From assembly GCA_947044365.1 (NCBI GenBank), contig OX345644.1:5276577-5340576 (forward strand): DNA of 64,000 nt, read 5' to 3'. The notes below the pieces were generated by a model, which was not told the origin of the DNA, searched no databases, and saw nothing but the letters and a program-made list of their open reading frames with translations. Position 1 is the first letter of the stretch, and the number at the start of each line of letters is the position of its first letter. Of this stretch, positions 24,401 through 36,064 are shown piece by piece. This DNA comes from Petrosia ficiformis. Its lineage: Eukaryota > Porifera > Demospongiae > Haplosclerida > Petrosiidae. Made by a program: the position numbers and the translations under genes.

Positions 24401-25283
24401 CAGTTCGTATATCCAATATATTTGTGGATTCTTGTGTTTGGATTTATCATATTGAGTCGATATTCTACTCGTATCTCAAACCAGACGGCAAATTCATCAA
24501 TTCAAGTATTAGCTACACTCATTCACCTCTCATTCTCTAAACTACTCTATTGATATCCTGGTGTTTGTTCCTGTTGAAACTGAAATGAACGATACTGTCA
24601 CAGTGTGGTACGGAGATGGTAACATATTCTATCTTCACGACAAAGAACATATCATACTATTCTGTCTCGCTCTTATCACATTGGTGTGTTTCATTATCCC
24701 TTACATACTATTTGTCACATTTGGTGTCTACTGTATGAGATGGAGGAGATATACTAACTATGTTCGACCATTTGTTGAGTCCTTCCATGGACCATATAAA
24801 AATGGAATGGGTTACTGGTTTGGAGTTCGTGTAATAGTAGTGGTGTACATATATTATATTGTATATGCATTATTAAGGGGATACAACATATCACTGATGT
24901 TGTTTATGCAGTTATTAGGAGTAGCTTCATTGACTCTAATACAAGCATTAATTAAACCTTTCAGAAGTCCAAAGTTAAACTATATAGACATTAGTTGTCT
25001 ATCTATGTTATCCCTCCAGGTTAATATTACTTTAGCTATTAACAGATTATTTGGACATATCGCAATATATTCTACAGCTTCATTGACTCTTTTATTGTTA
25101 CTTGGTTTCGTCAGCCTAATATGTTTTCATGTAGCAATAAAATATTCATCATTCAGGTGGTGTCCAAGAATAAAAAAGTCCCAAGGCAAGGACAGAAGAT
25201 TGAATAGCATTGATGATGATAATAACAAAGAATCCGATGAAATGAGAAGAGCACTGCTTCTTTTTAGTGACGATTTAAAGTAA
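21410..25283 (+). pseudogene. Beta-helix/multi-TM receptor-like gene, nearly full length, broken
   Basis: Same structure as the intact gene at 29918: an 8-nt first exon (21410-21417, ATGAATTG then GTAAGT) spliced to 21623, giving a signal peptide MNCVIFIINLLAVTTVVA. The ectodomain follows to about 24130 and the membrane domain to 25283. Lesions against the intact copy: an A8 run at 22814-22821 (1 nt too many), a Trp-to-stop change (TGA at 22927), a 5-nt loss near 24033 and an 8-nt loss near 24545. About 40 ectodomain codons present in the intact gene at about 30900-31050 are replaced by a shorter stretch here. The membrane half remains almost identical to the intact copy while the ectodomain differs more. 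Confidence 0.9.
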
Positions 25284-25649
25284 CATGAGCTAATAATTAT
25301 TATTCTCTTGGATAGACACTTATTAAAAATAATTTGTATTGCATTTAAAAGTGATTTTTTTCTCTGTTTTGAATTCACTGTATGGTATAACTTAAATGCA
25401 AAGTATTTGTTTCTTATACCTAATCACACCTGTGAGTTGAACAAGAATTCTAAAATCATAGTGTATTGCTCTAATATATACAATATACACCTTTCAGATC
25501 TCGGATGCCATATATATATATAATAACTAGCTATAGCCATTGCATGCTAAGCTTGGACTATACATGTATGTACAACCTTGAATGTATATATTAGATTATA
25601 TAATTGTGTATCATAATTATTTGTTGTATAATATAGTAGGCTCTAAGTT

Positions 25650-26110
25650 GAGTTGTTTTTGAAATGTAGAAAATTTATCAATTAATTTCAGTTCGTTGCT
25701 ATAGTAGTTGTTAACCCAATAATTATTAATGTTGTGTGTTTATATCATGTTCATCACATCATATCTATACTCTTATTTTTATAGAGTGGAGCTTCATGAA
25801 ACAGAAACTTGGTTTGTGTTTATGTACTTGTCTGATGCTTATTTTCTAACATAATTATCTCAAAATGATATATTTAACATGGCTATGTGTACACATACTA
25901 ATCACAACTGTTATAATATTATACTTGGATTTACTATATTCTTTGTTTTATATAATTGAAACTTTAGACAAAGTTTATAGTTAAAAGCTTTTAGAGTAAC
26001 CAAACACATATTGAGTGTTGTCATAACGTTTGAATGTTATAAATGTTATTAGTTTGATAACACAAGATTTTGCGAGGATAATGAATTGTTAAGTTTCTTA
26101 CCTTTCTTAA
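25650..26110 (+). repeat. Orphan 5' flank and first exon of the receptor-like family
   Basis: Matches 20970-21425, including the ATGAATTG first exon at 26081-26088, but one G of the donor is lost (ATGAATTGTTAAG) and no body follows. It marks the 5' end of a former family member, perhaps the one whose remains start at 27835. Confidence 0.7.
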
Positions 26111-26742
26111 CTATCTTATATTTATTAATTATAATATATTATAATTATATACATATATATAATTATATTACAATCATAATATTATAATTATATATCTATA
26201 TAATTATTATATATATAGATAGATATTTTAAATTAAGTTTACACTGTTCAAACAATTACCTTTCACAAAATATCTTTCAGTTTACACACTTATGGCTATT
26301 TTGCAAAATGTCAACAAGTCAGGACCAAGCAATAGCAACCAACTACTAATAATGTGTCTGTGTCCTATACAAATACATATAACAAACAGGGAATTATATA
26401 TTATTATAATATTATAACTATAAAAATATTCCACATACATATAATCAATCAAGGCCTATATAATTGACAAAATCTAGTTATAGGTAGGATATGGGCTGTA
26501 GGAAATTTGGCTCAAGGCATAGAAAAAAGATTACATCTCTCAAGATTTTTATAACTCCATCAACTACCTATAGCTGAGTGATATCTGAGTTATGGCATGG
26601 CTTCAAAAAAATGCAATTAAAGTTTTCTTATAAGTCAAAACAAAGTCTTTATATAGCAGGGAGGAGATGCACTAAACACAAAAACTTAGTCCACTTAAAT
26701 TATCGACAACAAAAGTTAGAAATAAGTATATTCAAAGCTGAT

Positions 26743-27051
26743 GGAGTCACTTGGGTGACGACCCTGGGTGAGAGGAGAGATTATCATTTGGCTATCTGGG
26801 TTTATAAATGTATCAGAGGTTACCCGCCTTCTTACTTCAATGAAATATTTGTATCAACCAGCCGAATACATCAACACGAAACAAGGAACTACCGTGGACT
26901 ATATGTTCCTCGTCCAAGAACAAACATCCTGAAACGATCTTTTGCTTATCAGGGTGTTCTCATATGGAACTCACTACCAGATCATGTAAGGTCTGCATGT
27001 AATCTAACAATATTTAAGACTAAGTGTAAAGAGTTTCTTGTATTGTCTTGA
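26743..27051 (+). pseudogene. C-terminal end of a non-LTR retrotransposon polymerase
   Basis: Reads LGERRDYHLAIWVYKCIRG, then YFNEIF, VPRPRTNILKRSFAYQG and WNSLPDHVRSACNLTIFKTK, the usual extreme C-terminus of Jockey/CR1-type reverse transcriptases, ending at a stop. Polymerase core and endonuclease are absent, so it is a short fragment. The upstream part of the same open frame (26578-26742) is unrelated repeat. Confidence 0.75.
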
Positions 27052-27084
27052 AATTGTATGTGGATTGTATTTTTAAAAATTCTT

Positions 27085-27279
27085 TGTGAAGACATCAATG
27101 AATGTCTAACTGAGAATGGTGACTGTGAACAAGAATGCTATAATATCCCGAGTAGTCGTGTGTGTGACTGTTACTATGGATATTATCCTAATGATAATTT
27201 GTGTACAGATATTGATGAATGTGAATCAAATAATGGCGACTGTGAACATAGCTGTACAAATACTGAGGGCAGCTACTAA
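27085..27279 (+). pseudogene. Two calcium-binding EGF modules, fragment
   Basis: Reads EDINECLTENGDCEQECYN, CDCYYGYYPNDNLC, then TDIDECESNNGDCEHSCTNT and GSY, where it meets a stop exactly at the repeat junction. The D-(I)-(N/D)-E-C pattern is that of calcium-binding EGF. No splice acceptor is clear upstream, and the second module is cut. It probably comes from a longer extracellular protein gene and was carried here. Confidence 0.7.
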
Positions 27280-27580
27280 AGTCTTTATATAGCAGGGAGG
27301 AGACACACTGAACACAAAGACTTAGTCCACTTAAATTATCTACAACAAAATTTAGAAACAGGTATATTCAAAGATGATGGAGTCCCTTAGGTCATAACCA
27401 AAACTACACAATTAGAGTCAATTCACTGTAAAAACATATATACACTGATGATTCACTTAGAACACTCTTGTTAGTAATTATCATACTGTCAAAACATGCA
27501 TGACTTGTTGACATTTTACATTAAAGTCAACAATGTAAATTAAAGTGAAAGATTATTTTATGCTATACACACTTTTAAAA
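27280..27580 (+). repeat. Left arm of a large inverted repeat
   Basis: Its reverse complement lies at about 28845-29110 (matching cores such as AAATTAAAGTGAAAGATTAT and CATGACTTGTTGACA). The arms enclose 1.3 kb with a deletion derivative of the receptor-like gene. Confidence 0.75.
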
Positions 27581-27622
27581 TATTTGTTGTTCTCCCTCGC
27601 ATTAATTATACGGAAAAATCAA

Positions 27623-27649
27623 CTATATATATATAATTATATGTATATA

Positions 27650-27700
<51 letters not shown>

Positions 27701-27770
27701 TATATATATATAGCTATATATATTACATATATATACATATATATAAATTATATATATATATATATATATA
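27623..27770. repeat. (AT)n microsatellite
   Basis: About 150 bp of almost pure alternating AT with short interruptions. Confidence 0.95.
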
Positions 27771-27834
27771 ATAAGTATTATTTAACCGCTAATTCACAAT
27801 TTTCAATCCTCTATTTTTAGTAGCCTGACAATAT

Positions 27835-28640
27835 TTTATTATCTCTACAAGTCATGAATTACAATCATGGTTGTGTGATAATTCCACAAAATGTCTTCAT
27901 AATAATATGACATTAGATTTAAACCAACTGAATTACACTTTATATGGAGAAGTGTTGGTATAGTTGACGGGGCTGATTTACCAGTCCACGAGGTCAACTA
28001 ATTGTCTCAGTTATTAATTTGTTGTAGTTTCCTAATTTACAACTTTATTACGTTTGTTTTTTATTTCATTTTTGCTTTCCTTGTATAACTACTATGAAAA
28101 AAAAAAAATATGGACCTTAGTATTCTCACATTGAAAACCATTCTCATTTTAGAATAATTATTTGTGTACGTTGTGATAATTAGTCTAGGTATTTTTTGGA
28201 CGTTTTTTTCTTTTCTTGAGTTATTTTATAATCATTTTTGATAGTACATTGTGATATCATCAATAAAAATAATAATTATGTGTATATACATAAATGAGCA
28301 ATGCAAAATTGGTTGAACAATTGTACATTATATCCTGAATATCACATTAACATCATGATACTTTATTAATGGTTGTTCTTCTGATTGTCATAGTACACAT
28401 TACATGGAGTGCATGTATTATATATTCCAGTATTAAGTGATGCAACTGTTGTGATACAACTGTTAGTAGTGAAGGTCTGATATTAAAGATTTTAATATTC
28501 ATATATATTTGATTTGTGGAATATAGTATACATTAAGTAGAAATCTGTCTCCTAAACAGAGAAGTATATTGCATTGTGTATTGTAGCAAGGATGACCAGA
28601 AGTGTTAATATATTAACCACACTAGTACTATGAAATATTA
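27835..28640 (+). pseudogene. Receptor-like gene reduced to its N-terminus and 3' flank
   Basis: 27838-27952 matches the first ectodomain codons of the intact gene (TSHELQSWLCDNST, MTLDLNQLNYTLYGE). From about 28140 the sequence matches the 3' flank of the intact gene (34050-34380; shared TAATTAGTCTAGGTA, ACATTGTGATATCATC, GAGCAATGCAAA). Nearly all of the body, about 3.5 kb, is therefore deleted. Confidence 0.75.
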
Positions 28641-28844
28641 TTCGGTGAGATTTTAGCTAATTTTATTGTTACAATAGTTGCACACAATACAAATTACACA
28701 TCCACAGTGCACCACACAAATACTGGATAATATCGGTTGCAGGTTATCCTTCAGACATACCATCATATAACTTCTCTATCTCTTGAATTATGGCAAAACT
28801 GTATTTTTGGCTTTTCCTTATGATTAATGCAAGGACAAGTGTGT

Positions 28845-29110
28845 ATTGTATAAAATAATCTTTCACTTTAATTTACACTGTTGACTTTATTGTCAACAAG
28901 TCATGTATGTTTTGACAGTTTTACTAACAGGATTGTTTTGTGAATCATCTGTGCATATGCATTGTGTGGTTACAGTGAATTGACTGTAATTGTGTAGTTT
29001 AAGCTTATGGCCCAAGCGCCTCCTCCAGCTTTGAATATACCTGTTTCTAACTTTTATTGTAGATAATTTAAGTGGACTAAGTGCTTGTATTTAGTGTGTC
29101 TCCTCCATGC
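28845..29110 (-). repeat. Right arm of the large inverted repeat
   Basis: Reverse complement of 27280-27580 in most of its length; similarity to the 26490-26640 block continues outwards to about 29260. Confidence 0.75.
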
Positions 29111-29239
29111 TATATAAAGGCTTCCTTTGACATGTTCACTATGCTATAAATCAGATATCTCTCAGCTATAGGTAGTTTATGGAGTTATAACATTCTTGAG
29201 AAATGTAATCTTTCACTTTGACTTGAGTCACATTTCCTA

Positions 29240-29480
29240 CATACCATAACCTACATACAACCATAGTTAGTCATTTCTCACAAATTATATTGGTCTTGAT
29301 TCATTTATGTATATGTAATATTACTTATAATGATTATTATATTATATAATTATAATATATAATTGTCTGTTTGTTATATACATTATATTTATATAGGACA
29401 TTGACACATTAGCTATTGTTTGGTCGTAAGTATCCTATCAATCTTATACAACAAGCCTGTCAATAAACTTTCAGTTGTTG
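29240..29480 (+). promoter_or_regulatory. Far 5' flank of the intact receptor-like gene
   Basis: Shared with 55940-56150 (GTCATTTCTCACAAATTAT, TAAGTAT, AAGCCTGT). There the same flank runs straight into the middle of a broken family member, so it belongs to this gene family. No defined promoter element can be named. Confidence 0.4.
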
Positions 29481-29917
29481 ACATTTTCAAAAATAGCCAA
29501 AGTTAATTGCGTACACTGAAAGTAATTTAAATTATCTGTTATTGTTGTGAAAGTCAATTGTGTAAATTGAAACATGTTTTGTTTATTACTGAAAGTAATC
29601 ATTTGTACATATGTTGTGTCCATGCACACAATCATATATATAGTGTAATCTATTTTACATAATTCAAATAATTTAAATATCTGTTATTATTGCGAAATTC
29701 ATTTCTGTAAATTGAAAGATGTTTTGTTCATTACTGAAACGTAATCATTTGTTCATATGTCATACAATACACACATCATACAATGTAAACAACTTTATTA
29801 TTATTGCTGTTGTCCTTTGCATTGATCATAAAAAACGTCAAAGCTACAGTTTTTGCCAGAATTCATGCAGATAGAAAAATTAGAGCATCTTTCATTTTCT
29901 TCTCCAAAACTATAAAG

Positions 29918-32900
29918 ATGAAGTTGTAAGTGATCATTGTTGATTCTCTTGTTATATGTATGGAGCAAATTCACTTTCTATAGTTAATGCAAATATACTT
30001 ACAATCATAATTACTGTCTATAGGATGTAGAGGGATATATTAACTGCTTTAGTAACTATAAGAGCAACGACATTAAAAGATTCAAATTTTTAATGGTCAT
30101 AGTTCCTTATTGAAGTGATATTAAACAATACTAAAAATAATTATAATCAACATAGTACAAATGTTTGGTTTCATTTATTATATTATTTTGATAGTGTCAG
30201 TATTATATTCATCACATTCTCTATCAATCTGTGGACTGTTGCAATCACTAATGGTAAAAATTCATCAACAAATGTAGATGTTATAATCTCTACAAGTCAT
30301 GAATTACAATCATGGTTGTGTGATAATTCCACAACACTTCTTCATAACAATATGACATTACACTTAAACCAGCTGAATTACACTCTATATGGATCTCGGT
30401 TTTGTCACGTTGAAAATCATCCTCATCTTAGTTTAGTAGGGAATGTTTCTATTGGACAACCTTCCATACACTGCATTCATAATAATGATTCAAGTGTTGG
30501 ATTTGGTTTCTTCAACATGACTCATCTTATGATAAAGAACTTACAGTTTTTTGGTTGTGGAGCTACAATTACAACACAAGCAGTAAGAGTATTTAATGAT
30601 ACTCATCCATACTTAGGAGTGAGACAGAAAGCAGGATTGGTATTTAATCATTGTCAGAATTTGTTTATTGTACATGTCAATATAAAAGGAGGTTATGGAT
30701 ATGGACTAATGCTACTAAACACAATAGGAATATTAGATGATGCTAATTTAATTGATGAAGCATCACTACAGACCTTTTGTTCTGATTTCTCATGTACAGG
30801 AACTGGTTTAATAGTTGTATTTAAAGACTCTGTATTGACTATGAAAGAAAGTTATGATTCTTCAGAATTGTGGTTTACAAACACTAATGAAAAAAGAACT
30901 ATTGTTTCAGGATTCATTAATTACATTCATCAGATCCCATCAATGCACTACATGATGAATGATGAAGCATGTAAATTACCTATTATTGGAGCTGCTGGTA
31001 TAACAGTAATCTTTACTCAGAGTTATTGGGTTAACTTTACTGCTCATGAAGTCAAAATTGGGGATTATAATTTAGGTTCAGTTGGTGGAGGAATGCTTGT
31101 CATTTTTTTAAATGGAATGAAGAATTCACACATACATGTGAGTAATTCAGATTTGTCTGGAAATAGACTTTTACCAAACTCAACTCTAAATGGTGGTGCA
31201 GCTTTGAATATCCATAGCTTTCATTGCAATCGACTTCATTTACCAAAAGATTTTCCATACCACTATTTTTATCCAATATACGTAAATCAAGTGTCCTTTA
31301 TGCATAATGGGAATGTCATTTCGGTATCATCAAACAATCATATTACTAAGTATGGTGGAGCATTTTATATCAACATTCATGATATTTGTGACCACCAATT
31401 ATTTATTATATACATTAAAATGTGCATGTTTAATACTAACTATGCCACTTCAGCAGGTTCAGCAATTTATGCCATTTTAAATGATAAGGTCGAAAGATCC
31501 AAAGTGTCATTGACCTTGGACAGTTGTACAGCTCACCATAATCTTCAAGGAACTGCTGATACAGCTTTATATTCTACTGTTGCATCAATGACATTTGTAA
31601 ATTGGAACAATGTAACAATATCTGGCAAAAGTATTTTCACTAACAACTTGTCACCAGCTATCAATGTTTACAATAGTAATCTCAATTTAGAAGGGGAAAT
31701 GCTGTTCCAAGATAATGTTGGTAGTAATGGAGCTGCAATAACTCTACTTCAATCTTCATATCTCATACTACATGAACACCTAAATGCAATATTTATTAAT
31801 AATGAAGCATTATTATGTGGAGGAGCTATATTTAGTGATGGTGAGGATGTTCCTGGAAATACAATATGTGCAATACAGATTAATAGTAACAAAACACACT
31901 ATAAAGAATTGGATATTAATATGACATTCATTGATAATAAAGCAGGTCTTGCTGGTAACAGTATCTATGCCAACCCATTATATAACTGTTCACAATCCTA
32001 TTCTTTGAATACACCAGAAAATATTGACATCAGAAAGTTACTGAATATCACCTTTGAATCATCAGTAACAGCTAATAATAGATTAAAACAAATGTCCTCA
32101 GAACCAGTGAAAATATGTTCATGCAAACCATCTAACAAAACATCTAATAGTCCTATTATAAACTGTGCAGTCTCAAGTAGTATCAAACATATAATCCAGA
32201 CCTATCCTGGTAAATCTGTTTCATTGTATCTTGCTGCCGTAGATGATTCGGATCATATAGTGTATTCACCAGCAGTTGGTTTTGTGTCTAGTGATGTACA
32301 TATGAATGCACACACTATTAATACAACTCTAAGTTTGAAATCTGGCCAGTCTCTTGTTCCACTCTCCGGTTCTAATTGTACCTTAATAACCTACAACATA
32401 CTCAACGCAGTTGATAAGTGGACACATGGACTCTTCACTATTGCTACTCCTGGTAATCCCCCTACATGGTTTGCTGATGTAGAAGTTGATTTATGTCCTA
32501 AAGGATTCATGTTAACTGGTAAAATTTGCACATGTAATCATTTTATAACTAATACAATAGACGATGTACATTGTAATATCACAACTACATCTATCACTAG
32601 ACCTATTGGTAGCTGGTTTGGAGATATATCAGTCAGAAACACTACTGGACTAGGATATGCTACTATATGTCCACAAGGGAGTTGTAAAGCTACATTTACT
32701 TCAGTTGATATTACACAGCTAGGCTATCTTTGTGTTTATAGTAAAACTGGGGTTCTTTGTGGACAATGTCAAGCTAATCTGAGTGTAGTATTTGGTATAA
32801 CAGATTGTAAGAGGTGTTCTAACATTTGGCTAATAACATTGATTGGATATACCATTTCTGGAGTAATGATAGTGACTGTTTTACTTACTCTACATCTCAC

Positions 32901-33951
32901 AATAGCTGCAGGACCACTAGCTAGTATTATCCTGACGTGTAATGTTATTACAGTCTCAACTATTGACTATTTACAAGGAAATGAGTTCTTTTTGTATACC
33001 ATGAGAATATTTGTTTCATTGATGAATCTTAATCTTGGATTTCCATTGTGTTTGTATGATGGAATGACACCATCTATTAAGACTGGTCTGCAGTTCGTAT
33101 ATCCAATATATCTGTGGATTCTTGTTTTCGGATTTATCATACTGAGTCGATATTCTATTCGTATCTCAAACTTGACAGCAGCTTCATCAATTCAAGTATT
33201 AGCTACACTCATTCACCTCTCATTCTCTAAACTACTCATTACTACTATTGATATCCTGGTGTTTGTTCCTGTTGAAACTGAAATGAATGGTACTGTCACA
33301 GTGTGGTATGGAGATGGTACTGTCTTTTATCTTCATGACAAGGAACATATCATACTATTCTGTCTCGCTCTTGCCACATTGGTGATTTTAATTTTCCCGT
33401 ACATACTGTTTGTCACATTTGGTGTCTACTGTATGAGATGGAGGAGATTTAATAACTATATTCGACCATTTGTTGAGTCCTTCCATGGACCATATAAAAA
33501 TGGAATGGGTTACTGGTTTGGAGTTCGTGTAATAGTAGTGGTGTACATATATATTGTATATGCATCATTAAGAGGATACAACATATCACTGATGTTGTTT
33601 ATGCAGTTATTAGGAGTAGCTTCATTGACTCTAATACAAGCATTAATTAAACCTTTCAGAAGTCCAAAGTTAAACTATATAGACATTAGTTGTCTGTCTA
33701 TATTATCCCTCCAGCTAATTATTGTAGCTATTAACAGATCATTTGTACATATAGTAATGTATTGTACAGCTTCATTGACTCTTTTATTACTACTTGGTTT
33801 CATGAGCCTTATATTTTATCAAGTATGGAAGAAATGCAGATCGTCCAGATGGTGCCCAGGAAAGAAGGTTAGCAATAGAAGATATGAAAATGAAGATTAC
33901 ATTGAACCTGATGAAATGAGACGAGTACTACTCTTCTTTAATGATGATTGA
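29918..33951 (+). CDS. Secreted beta-helix-type ectodomain fused to a multi-pass membrane domain (intact, 1254 aa)
   Basis: Exon 1 is 29918-29925 (ATGAAGTT, GTAAGT donor) and exon 2 is 30195-33951; together they open with MKFVSIIFITFSINLWTVA, a good signal peptide. An upstream in-frame GTG at 30115 lies in the intron. Residues about 25-860 are an Asn-rich ectodomain with many N-glycosylation sites and short repeated strands (VNQVSFMHNG, GGAFYINIHD, GGAIFSDGED), as in right-handed beta-helix/Pmp-like folds. A Cys-rich neck (GVLCGQCQANL, DCKRCSN) leads into about nine hydrophobic segments (about 878-1220) and a charged tail (EDYIEPDEMRR). I know this layout from sponge and other early-animal uncharacterised proteins; a role as a surface receptor or adhesion protein is inference. 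No known signalling domain is seen. Broken relatives surround it. Confidence 0.85.
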
Positions 33952-34039
33952 AACTAAACCATTGAAGTGAATTATATTCAGTAATTAGAAAAGTCATTAT
34001 TTGTCTCTTTTTTAGTAAAATAAGCGTTAGGCTTATCAT

Positions 34040-34380
34040 TTGAGAATAATTATTTATGCACACTTTTTTGTAATTAGTCTAGGTAATTCTTGCACATTTT
34101 TCTCTTCTTATGTCCTTTGATAATCAGTTTTAATAGTACAGTGTTTGTTTGTAAGTTCTATATTGTACATTGTGATATCATCGACAAAATACTATGTACA
34201 CATAAAGGAGCAATGCAAATTTGGTTGAGTACACTGTGCATTATATTCATTATTATATCTAATTTAATGGTGATACTTTACTATGTATATAGTTCTTCTG
34301 ATTCTCATAGTACACATGCACTACATAGAATACACATTCAAGCATCGTGTTCATGTTAATGTATTAACCACACTATAATT
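34040..34380 (+). repeat. 3' flank shared within the receptor-like family
   Basis: Matches 28140-28640 downstream of the deletion derivative. It includes AATAAA-like AT-rich runs but no poly(A) signal can be placed with confidence. Confidence 0.6.
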
Positions 34381-36060
34381 TGCCATTCCAAATTGTTTCC
34401 ATGCCGACCATACGTAAAGAGCGTTTGGTGAAGCTAAGTACTGTACATATTGACCTGACAAAAATGCCTATATAGTCTCCAGGTGGGTACAATAAATTAT
34501 TTATTATGATAATGGCTAGTGGAGAGACTGAAAGAAAAGATAACTTCAGAGAATGTTGTTTTCACTTGTGAAACCAATTCCAGGACCTTTCTGGTGTGAA
34601 CAACAACAAAAATTGAGAGCTCACTATATAGCAGGTTAAAGTTTAGTTCTGTTTCATTAACAGAAATTTGCAAAAACATTTTTACCGTAAACTACAAGTA
34701 AGAATATATATTGAAGTGAACTGACTTAAATTTTCTTGTATACATCCCATATTGAAGTTTTAAGGTTTTTTGCTTTGTCTCAACGTACAAGATCCATCAG
34801 CATAGCTGTAGTGAAGAATATATGATATGAAAATACTCCTGAGTCATACCATAGATAATAATATAGCATTTTATCAACAAGAATAATAATAAAAAAATTT
34901 TATACAAAAAATTTCGAAGTGTAGTAGGAATGTCAAAATTGATAAAGATATCAGGATGGTAGTGTAGCTAGGTCAAGTGTGTTGTACCTTAATAAAATTA
35001 AACAAACCACTTCCATATAATCATACATAAGTACAACAATTTGCTTTTCACAGCAGTGTAGGTAGTTATGCATAATTATATGGAAGTGGTTTGTTTAATT
35101 TTATGACACACTTGATCCCTTCCTGCAGTATCATCCTGATCTTGTTTGCATACTTTTTCGCGATCGGTTATAAAATTAAGAAACCCAAATAGATATACGA
35201 GTAATAACTAATTAGTTAGTATTGCAGTTATTACATCAAGCAAAACTGGTATCTTCCTGCTAAGTAAAAAAATCCCAAATCATTGACTTTCGTGCCTTAC
35301 TTGATTTTCACACTTGAGCAACTCAACAATCAACACAAGACAACACATAATATGCCTGCACAGTTATCAGTAACTTCGTGCTGATTTTATCGATACCAAA
35401 AATGCATATGATGAGCTATGTTCACCACTTACTGATAGCCTATATTATTAGTGCATACAATAGACTACAAACTAAGGATACCATCCATGAAAGGAAGGTT
35501 ACATACATCAAATATGATATTTTTAATTTAGTCACATTCTATTGTCTGACGATCTATATACCTATCTAGTACAAATATCAACATATATAATAAATGGTTA
35601 TAATAATAATAATTGTATATTTATAATTTATATTACATCCTGTTCACAATGATAATTACTGTAACATGCAATTATTAATATATGTTATAATAGGAGCTGT
35701 TTTGTTTATTACACATGTATGATAGCTCATTGCTATAGTTACAATATCTGACACTATACCAATACACTGAGAAGTTATAAACCAGTTTATATCTAACACG
35801 ATAACAGGATTTATAAAATTAAACACATCTCCTAATATATTGACTAAAATATACCATGCTATAATTACTATTATTATACCACGGTGCATGGGTAATCATC
35901 AGAGTCCCGGATTTTCCACATTTTAAATTTGTGTTTTCGGATTTTTAAAAAAGGTTTTTCCATTTTTTTGGCGTGATTCAAAATAAGAAATTCCATGAAA
36001 ATTCGTTACAACTAAATAATCACATTAAACATTACATGTACAAAAAAAGTTAACAGTTAT
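34380..36060. other. Intergenic: foldback and duplicated block, no gene
   Basis: Contains a foldback element (34947-35145) and a block at 35170-35570 that recurs at 50650-51420. A minus-strand open frame at 35656-35889 is hydrophobic and AT-driven; I see no support for it as a gene. Confidence 0.5.
34947..35145. mobile_element. Foldback element of the ACTTCCATATAA family
   Basis: Left arm core AAACAAACCACTTCCATATA at about 35003-35022 returns inverted at about 35080-35100; outer arms ATCAGGATG / CATCCTGAT and TCAAGTGTG / CACACTTGA also pair. The centre resembles that of the elements at 39397 and 52473. Confidence 0.65.
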
Positions 36061-36064
36061 GTTT

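Larger units (their letters stand above)
26490..27391 (+). mobile_element. Composite repeat with retrotransposon and EGF fragments
   Basis: A stretch of about 110 bp (starting GTCTTTATATAGCAGGGAGG) occurs at 26643 and again at 27279 and brackets a chimaera of a reverse-transcriptase end and an EGF piece. The same stretch occurs inverted at about 29020-29110, and the part upstream of it (26490-26640) occurs inverted at 29110-29260. Confidence 0.6.

Noticed and set aside
30115..30194. Upstream extension of the receptor-like open frame from a GTG
   Set aside because: It lies in the intron after the 8-nt first exon, has no ATG, and splicing at 30195 gives a proper signal peptide.
35656..35889. 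Hydrophobic minus-strand open frame of 77 codons
   Set aside because: AT-driven composition, no homologue recognised, no splice context.
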